From Mya arenaria (Eukaryota; Mollusca; Bivalvia; Myida; Myidae), in contig NC_069123.1 of the NCBI RefSeq assembly GCF_026914265.1, forward strand, positions 54,347,473-54,411,472: a stretch of 64,000 nucleotides of DNA, given 5' to 3'. Position 1 is the stretch's first letter, and every line of letters starts with the position of its first letter. Positions 11,280-24,416 of the stretch are shown here, piece by piece. The notes under the pieces were generated by a model, which was given only the letters and a program-made list of their open reading frames with translations, did no database searches and was not told where the DNA came from. The translations under genes were made by a program, and so were the position numbers.

Positions 11280-14200
11280 ATGGCCGATATTGATGCGATT
11301 CGCGAAGCCAGAAGGCAAAGAATATTAAAAGCATCTGAAAATCGATTGAACAAAGTACTTGGAAATCATGGTAGATAATTTTGTTTCTTTGTTTATGTGT
11401 GTAACTTTTAGGTGTAGGTATTTTATGAATAAAGCACAGCACATGTCAGACATTTGCAATGAGTCTTAACACTTACAGCATTGCTACATGCTTTTTTTAA
11501 AAGCAATTATTTTGACTCTTATTTTATATCTTATACCATTACTGAGCACACAACTGGGTCTGAAAACTGTTTCAAGATAGGCCTTGAAATAACAAATTTA
11601 CAAGCTTCAGGGATCGTAGTCTAAAATAATAGACGTGTTATACGGGATTCTTCCAATCCCTAACCTTATGAAGGATTTGCCTTATAAAAAAATAAAAAAT
11701 ATACTGTCAACGTACAATTATTTGGACTACAGGGATCAAATTTAACTTTTTTTCATTTACTTCGTTGAAGGTAAATAAGTGGAATTTCCTACGATAAAAA
11801 ATCATTTCCAAACCTATTTAAGATACCGGGTACCTTTCTTAGAGGTACCCCATATGATGCCTATTTTGGAGTCATGTTTTTCCATGTGCTAAAAATAGAT
11901 TTTGTAGCAACACCTAGCAGCTCGAGAATAGCTACTAACAGTCATAAGACTAAAATCATATTGTTATGAAGAAATGTACCCTGACACAAATTTCTCAACA
12001 AGATAATCCTAACCACTAAGATCATGTAATTTTATTTCGTTCTCAATCATCTGAATAGATCTGACACTTTGAGGACAAGTGCATCCAATGTGGGGCCCAC
12101 TCAAATCCATGACTGCCAGAATATTAGCACAGAGCTTCAAATTTGAGCCGGTTTGCATGGTTCCGGCCTTCAGACATACATTTGCTTTTATTATTATTAA
12201 ATGACATTTCAGGAATTACTACAGAAACTTTCTTGATTATATCTCTAAATTCAAAGTAAGACCTTGTATTGCGCATTTTAAATACTACTGCAAATTTGAT
12301 GTCACACACATGTATATATGTCATCAATATAAAAGTCATACATGTGATAACGTCCCGGACGTCCGGGATTGTCCCGGAAATCGTATCTCTGTCACGGAGG
12401 GTGCATGTTTGTCCCGGAAAGTCATAAAAAAAAACGAAAAAAAAAAATAATCTCGGAATCGGAATCGATTATCTTAATTTTACCAATGTAAGTCAGCTAT
12501 TTTGCCTGTCCTGGACACTGGTCGTAAAACACAGGACATGTTGACACTAATCCGTTAATTGGTACGTGTGTCGTCGAGGTCATCGTCAATCACCCGATAA
12601 TTGATCTATCGGCCTATTGTTGTGCTTAACGAGTGGGGGAGGGTTCTTGTATACAAATTCATTGTTTTCATATGGATTTGTTTGGTCTTATGAATGATAG
12701 CTTTTAATTGATGAATTGATATTTTTCACACATTTTACCAACAAACGAGCATGAAGGTAAGTTCAAAGAAAGTGACAAAATGAGTAAAAAAAACAAAATT
12801 AAAACACGGAAAACATCCCATATTCCTTTCAAATTTCAAAGTCGATACGTCGTTATACTTTTAACAACTTATACGACCATAAGGAATTTTAGTGTTTTGA
12901 CCTTTTTTCCGTACTATCGTGTGTATTTTTACGCCGAAATAAAACTGACGATATGGGGTTTACAGGTGGTTATATAGAGTGCTTTAATCACGTGACCATG
13001 GTTAGTCACGTGATCGCTTTATACAGCCGATTGTTGACACGTCTCTATCAAAATTATATGCATCTCCAAACGGAAAAAAGCTCATCGACTGGAAAATCTT
13101 CTTTATCGTCTGAAAAATATTGTGTGTCATAAATTGCAAACGTTTTAAATGTGATGAAAAAATAAATATTTTGTAACGCATGTTCTCAAAAGCGCGGGAA
13201 AACAGGTGCCCATATAGTTGTTTATTTCCTGTTTTGATGAAACCGAAAGTATACTGCATATCCTCCTGGTTAGCACTTCATTTAAAGCCTGGGAAAATAT
13301 CTGGTGGTTTTATTTTTTCAAGAAAATGCAGAAAAAAACAACAACCATGTCAAGTAAAAAATACGTCTTGGCAGTCAAAATAGGTACATTTTCCCGACGT
13401 TAAAAACGACTAAAATAGCCCCAGATATGCTATAGAATGCACCACAGACGTTCCCCATTTAAAAAAATTTCAGGGGGGGCATGCCCCCGGACCCCCCTAG
13501 TGTGCGTTGACATTACGATGGGTGTCCCGGAATCGACCCAAGAAATTATCACATGTATGTGAAAGTACATTAAGACATTCCATGCATTGTTAAGGTATTA
13601 ATATTCCAACCATCTTATAATTTTAGTTGTTATCTTCACACAGACTCTTTATGGAATATAAATAAAGTTTGATATTTCATTTTTGTATTTTTAAACAATT
13701 GGGCCTTTTTAAACAGACACTATGAATACACTCCAAACAAGTTGTGACGAAATCTGTTATTGCTACGGAAACATGAGTAAAGTAATTATTGATCATATTA
13801 ATCCTTTTAAAGCAAGAAGCCTGGGAAGAAATTAAAACCTTTTGAAAAATTCAATTTATTTGGCATATTATAATGACTTTTTGATAACTTTAATGTTCGA
13901 AGGCACACTGTGGCTTATATTATGTGTAAAGTGTTAAAACTCTGTGTATTGCAGGTTGTAAACAGAGCATCAATTAATGCTCATCAGTTGAAAGGTCAAG
14001 CTGTTTCAGACAAAATAGATGCAATTAATGTTCTTTCTAACGCTCCAGCACAATCTGTATGCAATAACGCTGGTTACATAGTTTATCATAGAACAAAGTT
14101 GCATCAGTACGAACATTAAAGATTTAGATAGTTTGGTCCATCAGGTTTTGTCTAATGGTAATGCCTCTTCAGTATTGTTACAATTTATGTGTCATGATAG

Positions 14201-17200
14201 TAGGCTTTTGCAAGAGTACCTGTACCATTAAGGCAATCCCTCACATTTGCTATGGACTTGTTAGGAAATTATCAAAAGCAACAAATGATGAGTTTTGGTG
14301 CGCTCATGATAGATGAATTATGATGAAACAATACTTTTTATATAACAGGTTCCTTAATTCACCCATGTCTTAAAAACATTAATTAGAATTCCTAACATTA
14401 TTATAAAAACCCTCATAAATATTGTCCAAATACCTTTTAAAATGAAACTCAACTTGACAGATGGGAAAGAAATGTTCAACTAAGTATGTCAAAACTCATG
14501 AACTGTACAACATTGAGCCTATTTTTCAAAAAACATACATACCTGTACAAGGCCATTGAAAAGTATGCTTGCATCCTATATATTGTATTGTGAAGACATT
14601 TCCCGTGCAAAATTTCCAAGATGATCTCAAATAAACAAATCTAAGTGACACTTCAAGTAATCTTTAAAGTTTTAGTTTATAAATATTTAGTAATGAAAAA
14701 TACCATTGTGAAATAGTTCTTCAAATAAAAGGAGAAGGGTAAATATTTTTAGTGTCTAGCCCTGTTTGCCCTCCATATATTGATGGAGCTTTCAATGTAT
14801 TGAATGAAAAGTGCATGTGTCAGACAAGATACATTTACGGCATATTACGAAATAGATAAAAATATTGTGAGGAAATTTGATGTTTAACTGTAACGTAATA
14901 GTCTTAACATATATATATATGAAGTGGCGGTGCCATAAGGTACACATCTTGTCTTCGTATGTTTGCTTTGTGAATGTTTCATCTGCTGCATCTACCAAGC
15001 AGTTTATTGCTTCTTGGGAAACAAGACATCACAACTTCTTTTGTTTGAAATATTGCTGAAGACTGGCAAGCTTTACCAATCAAGCTATAATGCCCAAACG
15101 GGCTATAGTTGCCTGCTTGATAAAGTTTTGAAGCAATCATGAGCATCATTAAAAAAAAAGGCAAGATAATGTCATAGCCTTAGCATGCTAGCACTTAACC
15201 TTGGCCATTATTCCAAAACTGCTAGCTCTGTGATAAGTGCCACAATATAACAAATATTAAATGGCATATAAATAGTAAGATATATTCGTAGGAATAACTG
15301 GCATTATGGCAACTGTCTGGACATCGTACTGATTTTTTTTTAATTTACCAATCTTCATACGCAATGAACAATTATTAAATCAAGCAAGTTAAAGTATAAA
15401 GTCCACAATAATTTGTAAAATGTTGTGTATTTTTTTAATTGTAGCAGAAACTCTGGATTCTGAGAAACGTTCGGTTGGTCTGTACAAACCAACAATAGAG
15501 ACTGATCTAGGAGAGCATGGAAGTTCACTCGGAGTAGATGGAACATCTCAAACAAGCGGGACCACTACCGTGACCAGGAGGAGAGTGGGGACCACTGACA
15601 ATCAGGCAATAGAACAGAAGAACATGGTGAAAATATCACCACTGAAAAGACCAGTTACAGAGAGCAATAACTCTACCTTGAACAATGAATCTCTTAACTC
15701 TAGTCGCAGTAGTGCTGATGCAAAGATGATTTTAAAACATTTTGAGTTTCTGCGAATAGTTTTGTCAGTAATGACTGCATATCTCTGTAGGCGTGTACTG
15801 GCTACTGGATACGGAATCTTTTACTTTCAGGTAAAAAGATAATATAGAGTTACTAAACCTATGTTAACTGTTTAAATTATGCAAATACTTAATACAACCT
15901 GATGTTCCATTTGTCTCGCTGTTGTGTCCCATCCCTTATTTAAAATAATTTTCGGATTTTGAAATAATTTGGCAGTTTGTCGAGTGCCTAGACTACCTAG
16001 GTAAAACATCCAAGGTCACTGCTCACCTTGGAACTTGTTCAGATTTACTATATGAGCCTTACTGATGGTAGATGTCCATAGCAGCCATGCATTGAAATCA
16101 TGTGGCATAAATTACCACCACATGAAGACAGACTACAAGCTATAATATCATAATATGTCAAAGCAATGTGGGGGTGTAGTGATCACTTTTGTGATAGCTC
16201 TAGTTTATTTATGGAAATTCTGTTTTTAATAGAACTTATAAAAAAGGTATTAAAAAAGGAGATATTTTCTTTATTAATACCATTGAAGTTGATAATACTC
16301 TTATTATTTAAATTTTAGAAATACAGTAGTGTCACTAGTGTATGATGTATTGAAATTAGGGATGCAAATGAATGGCAAAATTGATATTCGAATATTCGGT
16401 AATTCTTTCGAACGAATATTCGAATATTCGATAACCAAAAAACATATTTTAAAGTTGTAGTAAACTATTATAATATTCACTTAAGTAATAGCGTGGCATT
16501 TTAGCCCTTCTTTGTCGTAACCAATACGCCCGGCAAAACCTGAATGTCACCAAATGAGTCTCTGAAATTCCTCATTGTAGAAAGACAAAAAGTAATACAT
16601 AATGAACAGAGAAAAGCAAAATATTTTTATTTATATTCTTCTGTCTTCATATTTGTAAACAACGTAAACTTGTGGTCAAATGGCGTCCTGCGCCAATATA
16701 AGGAATTTCCATAGTACCAGCAGCCTCGTTCTGGGATTGACCTCTACTAAATAAAACTATGGAAAACCAAACCAACTCGGGAACTAGTGTATTCCTTAAT
16801 TGGCAAAGGCATTCAAACTAACCGAAAATAATTGATTTTGTGTGTCACTTGTTTTATTAAGCCAGTTATTGTTAAATTACAGGGTATTTTTATGGTTCCC
16901 AACAATATGTCCCTAAATGACATATGACGCGTGTTTAGAGTATCACATTCACACCTCTGGCAGTATTGGCCAGTGGTTGTAAAAACAAAACTAACAAACT
17001 TTAAACAAAACAACAGAGCTATAGGCAAAAGGTTTATTATTATATTTATTCGACAACAAAACATAGAATATTCGAATACCGATTTTGACATTCGAATACC
17101 AAACCTTTGATCAAATATTCGAATATTCGTTTGCATCCCTAATTGAAATTATGGAACCTATGATCTAAGAGTATAATTGAATGAATATATGAGTTTCTGA

Positions 17201-18186
17201 TTAATTAAAAACTACACATGGTTTCTATAAACTCAGAAAGAGATCACTTAAAGAAATTCTAAACCATATACTTTCTTTTACTTGTATATATATACCATTA
17301 TCTTTTGTTTATTTCAGTCAGTTGTTCTGCCATTTCTGTGTTTGGAAGCCGCTTTCTTCATGTTCAAACATAAAGTATTGCATGTAAGTCATTATCATTT
17401 ACATTGACCTACTTAATATTTTTGCATTTTCTCACTCTGCAAAAAAAAAGGAATATAGCGTGGCCTTAAAAAAAACAAATGTGTTAAACAAATTTATCAG
17501 TATCATACCAGGGTAGTTATGAATTCCTTGTGCCTGACATGTTTTTGTAATCATTGTCTACAGAGATATTGTAGGGGAAAATAAAGTTCAGGAAATCAGG
17601 ATTTATCCTCAAATCCGTTTTGAGACCTTTCAATTTCAGATCTTACATTTGTTAAGTTTGTGTTTTTGCTTGAAATTTGCATTCAAAATACAAGTTGAAG
17701 TACCTTGAATTATAAAGGAATGGCTTTCATATCAATTTTAACAGGGATCTAAACCACTTAACATTGCTTGGGGCTTAAACTCATTCTCAAACTTAATTTT
17801 CAGGATTGGGATTTTGGTCTATTATCATACCTGTTACAGCATATTATAAACATTCCTGAAGGCTAAATGTGGTGGAGTGAACATAGCTTGTTGTCAGTTG
17901 ATGTGAAGCCACATTAGGAGCATGGTACTTGTTGAAAGCCATAAATTCATTTGGCTATTATTGATTATATTCTAAAAATTACAGAATAATGAATTTCTCA
18001 TATTTCCCCCAGAACGTGACCCTGCCACATAAGTCGTCAATGCTGGTTGGTCTAGTGCTGCTGTGCGGGATCAAGCCGGGCATCATGCACTCCTACAACC
18101 AGGTGATGGGATACGTCACCGCCGCGTCAGAGGACTTTGCCATGTTCTTCTTTGCTTTTATGATGGCCAACTGTTTTATAACATAA
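11280..18186 (+). CDS. CAMLG: Calcium signal-modulating cyclophilin ligand (CAMLG/GET2-like), 238 residues, complete
   Basis: ER-membrane subunit of the receptor that takes tail-anchored proteins from the TRC40/GET3 ATPase for insertion. Exons are 11280-11370, 15445-15830, 17318-17383 and 18013-18186; all introns are GT-AG and phases join cleanly to 717 coding bases. The N-terminal motif REARRQRILKASENRLNKVL (residues 8-27) matches the basic helix of CAMLG/Get2 that docks TRC40. A low-complexity Ser/Thr-rich linker follows to about residue 125. Three to four hydrophobic segments fill 130-238 (about 130-148, 153-175, 190-206 and 216-236), ending FMMANCFIT. Human CAMLG is 296 residues, so the linker is shorter here. 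Intron 1 is 4.1 kb and holds a possible element (12340-13557); intron 2 holds a hAT-type MITE (16357-17141). The start was chosen because it places the docking helix at the N-terminus. Confidence 0.9.
12340..13556. mobile_element. Possible non-autonomous transposon in CAMLG intron 1
   Basis: ACATGTGATAA at 12340-12350 is matched by its complement TTATCACATGT at 13546-13556. Just inside both ends lie copies of TGTCCCGGAA, in the same orientation. The interior has no convincing coding sequence. The short inverted ends could be chance, so this is tentative. Confidence 0.4.
16357..17141. mobile_element. hAT-type MITE in CAMLG intron 2
   Basis: The termini TAGGGATGCAAA and TTTGCATCCCTA are inverted and flanked by a perfect 8-base target duplication, ATTGAAAT, at 16349-16356 and 17142-17149. 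An 8-base duplication with a TAGGG-type end is the hAT signature. Next to both termini lie repeats of CGAATATTCG. The interior open frame on the minus strand is not transposase-like. The exact duplication suggests a fairly recent insertion. Confidence 0.9.
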
Positions 18187-18690
18187 AGATTGATGGTGGT
18201 TGAAGTTTCCTTGTGTTCCTTATACTATGAAATGAGAATCATTGTGTGATCTGAGGACTACCATCCCGTTTTAGTGCTTCAAGTCCTGATCTTTCTTTAT
18301 GATTTCCACATTATTGTGTTTGCATAATTTAACTAGAGTGTTCATTATCCCAGTTTCTACAAACTTTTCCTTAAACATTTTGTTGTTATTTATATCTACT
18401 AGTCCCATGATGGTGTTAATTAATTAGATTTTCAGAATGTTATTAGTTCAGCTTAATGGTGGTCTTTACTCAGTCTCATTGTAAGAATTCTTTGGACACT
18501 GGGTTGAACCTGGTTCAATGTTCATGTGATAAGAAATTTGAAAAATCTAATGATTGTAATGGGTTTTTTTATAGTTGTTCAAGACAAAGTATATATCGGA
18601 GGTGCTACAAATGACATACTCTGGATCTGGAATAAGATACTTCCTGGAGACTTAACATACTACTAGAAAGTACAATTGTATACATAAATC

Positions 18691-18696
18691 AATAAA
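18691..18696 (+). promoter_or_regulatory. Poly(A) signal AATAAA, probable end of CAMLG mRNA
   Basis: First canonical hexamer found downstream of the CAMLG stop, implying a 3' UTR of about 520 bases. Confidence 0.5.
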
Positions 18697-18739
18697 CAAA
18701 ACCTGTAAAATTTTAATTATGATGTACAACTGTGACTAT

Positions 18740-18899
18740 GGGCTATTCCAGTAAAACATATAACCCCGGGGGGGAGGCAATTATTTAAACAGTATAAAGG
18801 TGGGTGTCTTCGCTTATTTGGACCCCACAAGGGTAAATTTGCATCTGTAGGATGGTGGCATAATTTAAAAGTGCCTTATATGTTTAAATGGAATAGCCC
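18740..18899. mobile_element. Small MITE, 160 bp
   Basis: The ends GGGCTATTCCA and TGGAATAGCCC are inverted, and the similarity continues inward (AAACATATAA against TTATATGTTT). There is no coding capacity. It lies just past the CAMLG poly(A) signal. Confidence 0.8.
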
Positions 18900-20264
18900 T
18901 AAAGCTAAGTACATATCTTATATCAATTAAGAACTAACATCACATGACCCTTGTCAATGGTTACCTATAATATGTTTCATAATCAGAAGCATGTCTATCA
19001 TTTTGGTGCTTCTTGTGTTCACAATGTATTGAGCAGCTGTTCATGGAGTGTAACTCTTAATTAAAGACCTATAGGTCCTTTAATGGCTTTATTGCATATA
19101 GATATATTTAAGTCAGTAAGGTTGTGATTCACATGTTTTAGTGACAAATGTTCACTGTGATACTCACAGAAACGCACTTTGTGATTTATTTATTACATAT
19201 TGAAATAGCATTGCAATTAAATCATATTGTCACAAACTTGTTAAATAATTTTCAAGAGTGGTATGTTGATTTTTTTTATCTTTAATGATATAACAGAACG
19301 TAACAGACAGTTTAATTGACTTATTTGATTGAACATCGCCTTAATAAACATAGTTAAAAAAGTATATTCATGTCATGTATCTAAACACAAAATAAACATA
19401 TAATTTTTTTTTTTAAATGTATGTCACTGTCTAAAGCGACAACATTTAATTTTTATTTCAGCTTGTTAATATTGGCAGTGAGAAAAAAAATCTGAACTAC
19501 TTAACATGTACCAAGTTGTATTATAAATAAATGAGTTACATACAACAAATGCTTCTTTAATTTATTTACAAACATAATGTCAGGGTTAGAGTTAGGTTTA
19601 GAAACTGATGGACATAAAATACAGATGGATTTACCTAGTAAAATCATCTTGTATACAAGTTTTACATAACTCACAATATCATGGACAAATACTTATGAAG
19701 TGATATTCATCCTCTTATGTCCCTACTGTTAAAACATTTTCTATCACTCCAACATGCATTTATATTATCCTTTACAGGGTTAATTAGACCTGTACACTAT
19801 CGGTGATGGTTTATATTGTCCTTGAGTTTGTGTTCATGGCTATGAAGCAAGAATATGACCTTTACCCTGAGACTGGCATTATGCAATAAATATGCGAATT
19901 TAATATCTGTTTTGTATTTATGTGAAAAGCAAAATAAGTCAGAATTTTCACACAAGGAGGGCGCTTCGACATTTTCAATAATATACTACATGGTTCCAAT
20001 TCGACCTTAGATCATACAATTACCCACAGCCCACAAACTTAGTTCTAATCTAGGTTCACCAAATTCCAGGCCTGGTATCAGCTTATTTATTTCTAATATT
20101 GCTGAATGGGATACAGAAATTATTACCGGTTATATCATTGAAGAATGTGTGTTTTTTGTAAAAAAAATAATGCAAAAGAATTAAAGACATTCTTGGTAGC
20201 GTTCTGAAGAAACAGAACTCAAAAAATATTCAAGATATTAAAACAAAACTTGCTGCTCATGCTG
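18900..20264. other. Intergenic, nothing recognised
   Basis: AT-rich sequence without gene-like frames, terminal repeats or tandem units that I could identify. Confidence 0.4.
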
Positions 20265-20575
20265 TCACACAGACAATCTTTACACCTACATTATATATGA
20301 AGGCAAAATCTTACGATTTTGATCTCTGTCCTCATTTGCCACTTGTTCAATACAATCGATACACCTATGTAAAGCAAAAAATCCTGGGTTTTTTTATCTC
20401 TGTTTACATTTGTACTTGTTTGACACAGACAGTCTTTACACCTATATTAAGGCAAAATCTTGTGGTTCTGATCTGGTTAATGTTTGCCCCTTGTTCGACA
20501 CAGACAATCTTTACACCTATATTTAGGCAAAATCTTGTGGTTTTGATCTCTGTCAACGTTTGCCCTTGGTTTGAC
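20265..20575 (+). repeat. Tandem repeat, about 77-bp unit, four copies
   Basis: Units share CAATCTTTACACCTA and AAGGCAAAATCTT, with the second copy the most diverged. The spacing between copies is 74-78 bases. Confidence 0.8.
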
Positions 20576-20814
20576 TGGAAAAAAACAAGAGCGTTCGCAT
20601 TGGCTTTGTTGTGCTTTTGATCAGATCTTATGGAGTTTGATTAAGTCATCCTTAGATCTTTTTACTTCTGGGACTTTTATCTGGACTATTAAAAGAACTA
20701 GGAGACTTCTCCTCACCCTGGCTTCGGTGTCTGTGTCTGCATCAGTGCTTGGTTAAAGTTTTATTCTTAGGGCAAGTTGGCATTTTCCCTTTTAACTCCA
20801 ATCACTTCATTCTT

Positions 20815-21640
20815 CATACAGTTGTTCAGGACCATCACACAATGAAGGTACATAACTCCTTAAATTATGGCTACTGATTGACTTAGCAAATTAGGTTAAA
20901 GTTTTAGGGCACATTGTTTCTGGTTTAAGTTTTAGGACAAGTTGGAATTTTTACTATGAAATTTTATACCCTTCACTCAATTGACTGAATACTTCACAAT
21001 TGACCTTCTTGCAATTATGTTACATAACACCATTTCATCTTAAATACAAATTATGGCCACCAATTGACTTTCGAAATTGTAGGGCACATTGTGTTTCGCT
21101 TGAAATTTATGGACAAGTTGAATTTTTCGCTAATTATTTCCATACCCTTTATTCAAATGACTTAATACTTCAAACAGTTGGTAACTGCCATTTCAAAATT
21201 AGGTTACATACCTCCATAATAACACTTATTGCCAATTATTGTCCTTGATTGATTTAGGGTAGATTCGACATATGGTGACCAAACTTTATGTAAAGGAGTG
21301 TGTATGGATACTTGTTTTCATGGAATTGGTTTGGGGCCCCTAGGATCAAGGTTACTGTTACTGAAAATAGAAAAATTGTTGATACTGAATAACCTGAGTG
21401 AGGGACATATTGCAACCAAACTTGGTATATAGCAAGTGTTTATGGATACTTTTCATTGGAATGCATTTTGGGTCCAGTATGGCCAAGGTCTCTGTTACTA
21501 AAAATAGCAAAAACGGTTGGTACTGAATAACATTGGGTAGAAAAGACGTATTGTGATCAAACTTGGTATGTAGGAATAGTTCATGTAGAACTTGCATTTT
21601 AGGCCACAGGATCAAAATCAAGGTTGTTACTAAAATAGAA
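20815..21640 (+). repeat. Two adjacent degenerate satellite blocks
   Basis: From 20815 to about 21245, two to three units of roughly 180 bp repeat ACATAACTCC.., TTGACTT and GACAAGTTGGAATTTTT. From about 21275 to 21640, units of roughly 130 bp repeat AACTTGGTAT.TAG, TGGATACTT and TCAAGGT.TCTGTTACT. Such blocks typically form the core of non-autonomous elements in molluscs, but no ends were identified here. Confidence 0.6.
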
Positions 21641-22206
21641 AAAAAAGATCAAACTGCATCTCACAACGAAGGCTGAAGGTCTTCTGTCAATCATTGACAT
21701 TGCGAAATTATAACCCACCAGAGGCAACTTCTGGTGGCATGTAACTGCCTTAAGATAACCTGTTAACTTTCGCAAATTGGTTTGTGTTAAGCACTTAATT
21801 TTCCAAATAAATATCTAGCTAACTAGTTAATATTCACGTTACTTCTTTGGTAATATAAATATCATATGACTAAAAACAGGATTGGAAGTGCCCAGAACTG
21901 CCATCTACTACCTTTTTTTAGCTGTACAACATTAACAGGTCATCTAGCTATGGTCTGCGAATTCTGCTTAATAAGTAAGTTACTAACTGGTTAATGTAAT
22001 AAGATTCATTCACTTATCTATTACTTAAAACGAGGATTTTGAAAAAAATCCTTATTCAAGTCTCTAGGACGTTTGTGACCCCCAGGTAAGGACTAGTTTT
22101 AACCTCAGGGGCATAAATTGTACAATCTTGATAGAAAACCACTAAAGGACGCCTTAATAAAAAATCAAGGGTCAGCGCTTAATGGTTTCAGGCAAATAAA
22201 AAATCA

Positions 22207-22315
22207 ATTTACTAAGATGAGGCCACAAGTTACTTAGAACTTTGTGGCCTCAATTTACTAAGTAATGGCCTCAATTTACTTAGTGGTAGCCACAATTTAC
22301 TTAGTTGTGGTCACA
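22207..22315. repeat. Short repeats of GGCC(T/A)CAATTTACTTAGT
   Basis: Four to five imperfect units of about 24 bp, alternating GTGGCCTCAATTTACT and related forms. Confidence 0.7.
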
Positions 22316-23159
22316 ATATAAATAACGTGTTGCGGATGTAACCTCTGTGCCTGCGTAAAAACATAAAACCAACTGCACAACCAAACAAGAGGCCCAAGAG
22401 GGCCTATGCTCTACTGGCTTGGTTCTTGTGGTCATTTTCAATCCAGAGCATGTACATATGAGTAATAGGCAACAAATATGTTTGTGTTTGGGTAAGCTGA
22501 AAATGCTGCACGTTCAGCATCTGAGGGCAGAAAGTGTTGTAAGCAGATAAGCTGCATGACCTATTTCAATAAGTGCCACAACAAGCTCCACAACAAATAT
22601 CAAAGATATGGACCTTGTGGTTTGAAACAAGGAAGATTTTGAAAATATTTCTTAAATAAGTCTCTAGGAAACTTGTTCACCCCGGGGCAGTGCCAGTTTT
22701 GACCCAAGGGGAATAATTTGAACAACCATGGTAGTGGACCACTAAATTAAGCCTTGTTCAAAATAGCAAGTATCTGCATAGCTGCTTCAGACAAAAAGGT
22801 TTTTAACATTTCCCAATTTAAGTATACCAAACCTGTAAACCCGGGGGCTTGGCCAGTAATGACCCCTGGGGCATAATTTAAACAAACATTCACAAGCAAT
22901 TGTGACTTACATGTAAATTTGGCTAAAAAGACTTCGCTCATGTAGACTTGGCTAAAAATAGACTTAGCTTAAAAAAGCATTTTTTCATACTTTCAACTCC
23001 TTAAAGGGCTCATCCTACCAGGCGACTTAGGCGATTAAGTCGCCCTGCCCGCGGCAACTTCGCTATTTTCTACGATCAAAGCGAAGTCAACTTCGCCGAC
23101 TTTCAACGATCAAAAAGTCGATATCGCTAAGAACTAATGCTTGTCAAAACAGAGCGACT

Positions 23160-23330
23160 CCGCCTTCCGCCTGTTAGCTCGATTGACAAACAGCCAATCG
23201 TGTTAAACCTAGTAAATATGCTCCTTTGACTTCGGCCAATGAGAACGCTTGTTTTATTCAATCGAGGCACGTGTTTACACCATTGACTTTGTGTACATGC
23301 GCTACGTCATCGATGTAATAAAATTGTAAG
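23160..23330 (+). promoter_or_regulatory. Promoter-like region of the nested gene
   Basis: It contains two CCAAT boxes (GCCAATCG and GGCCAATGAG), a CACGTG E-box and a CRE-like TACGTCATC in about 110 bases, ending roughly 130 bases before the ATG at 23434. There is no TATA box at a clear distance. The density of sites is suggestive only. Confidence 0.45.
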
Positions 23331-23433
23331 GGATTAATATTTACACTTGCCGATGTTTGTAAAAGTCAATTTGGGCCAATTAGGATTTATACTTTATGAC
23401 AATAGCGGTTTAAATGATGTGCACTGATGACAA

Positions 23434-24325
23434 ATGAACTTAATTGGGTGTGATTACTGCGAAGTTAGCGAGAAGGGCAAGTGCGAATCACAGTTGGAAC
23501 CAGGTTTGTTGTTTTTTTTTATTTCAGAAATGTTTCCATTATTTTTTCTTCGATCGGTTCACATCAATATTCTATATATGAGATATTTTGCATTCTGTTT
23601 AATAGTAATCATGCTTTCTACGTGGCTTATGCGTGATTCCCCAGGCCTGAAACGTAAAGCTGACGATATTGATAGTGATGACATGATCGACAGTTCAAAT
23701 AAGAAATCATTCAAAAAGTTAAATTATCAAAATAATTTCAGTTGGTACAAACAAGATGCAGATAAAAAAAATGGCACTGCGAAGTTTGTAGATGTGCTAA
23801 GTTGGACAACGCCTACGCCCTTGGACATGACCAACCAGCAAAAACAACCAATCATCAGAGACATGGCTTGTGTAAGTATTTATTAAAACAATAGAAGCAT
23901 TGCTTAGTCCGCAGATAAATCAATTCAAAGTGGTATTAATTTAAAGGCGTCTGGTTTTATATATTTTAAAACATGTTGTAATATATGCCCAAATTATTTT
24001 AAATGACAGCTGAAAATGATGAGATACTGTGAAATATTATTAAAGAAATATGTGTATTTTCAACAAAATATTTTTCAGCAAATCAGCACAAGGCCGACTT
24101 GGAGAGACAGTTCTGCGTTCCCAGGAACCCATGAGGAAAATCGTACTGGCCAAACTGTCCAAGGATGACAAGCTTGACCCCAAGCTCCTTAAGACTGCCT
24201 ACCACCTGGCTAAGCGGGAGCTCCCCAAGGAGGAATTTCAGTACCACCTCCAGCTTGCCGGGGCCATAGGTGCTGATCTTGGCCATCTCATGAATCACCC
24301 TCTTACACATCAAACAAGAGTGTAA
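23434..24325 (+). CDS. Unrecognised 177-residue protein encoded in three exons, possibly derived from a hAT-like transposase N-terminal part
   Basis: Exons are 23434-23503, 23645-23869 and 24087-24325. Donors are GTTTGT and GTGTAAGT and acceptors CCCCAG and AATCAG; phases (1, 1) join to 534 coding bases. The protein begins MNLIGCDYCEVSEKGK, has an acidic/basic stretch (GLKRKADDIDSDD), an aromatic patch (FSWYKQDADKK), and a helical C-terminal part with KLLKTAYHLAKRELPKEEF followed by GADLGHLMNHP. That C-terminal pattern resembles, by eye, the helix in domesticated hAT-like proteins (ZNF862/C17orf113 type: LKTAYYLAK...LQ..NG.D.G). No transposase catalytic core is present. The C-terminal exon is more GC-rich than its surroundings. 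It could be a host gene fragment captured by the element, or an accessory protein. The function is unknown. Confidence 0.6.
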
Positions 24326-24410
24326 CTGAGTTACAAGATGCCATCATGTATCATGTATTTAAATTCTGATATATATGTATGTGTGCATGATAGGTTAACC
24401 GTTTGCATGT

Positions 24411-24416
24411 AATAAA
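24411..24416 (+). promoter_or_regulatory. Poly(A) signal AATAAA of the nested gene
   Basis: It lies 85 bases after the stop codon of the 177-residue ORF and before the right inverted end, consistent with a self-contained transcription unit. Confidence 0.55.

Noticed and set aside
13440-13500. GC-rich GGGGGGCATGCCCCCGGA patch as a CpG-type promoter
   Set aside because: It is about 40 bases long, inside an intron near the end of a suspected transposon, with no exon beside it.
16813-17136. 107-codon minus-strand frame
   Set aside because: It lies wholly within the hAT-type MITE and ends in the terminal repeats; no protein family likeness.
24083-24313. Minus-strand frame opposite exon 3 of the nested gene
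   Set aside because: The plus strand has matched splice sites, phase and a poly(A) signal; the minus strand has none.
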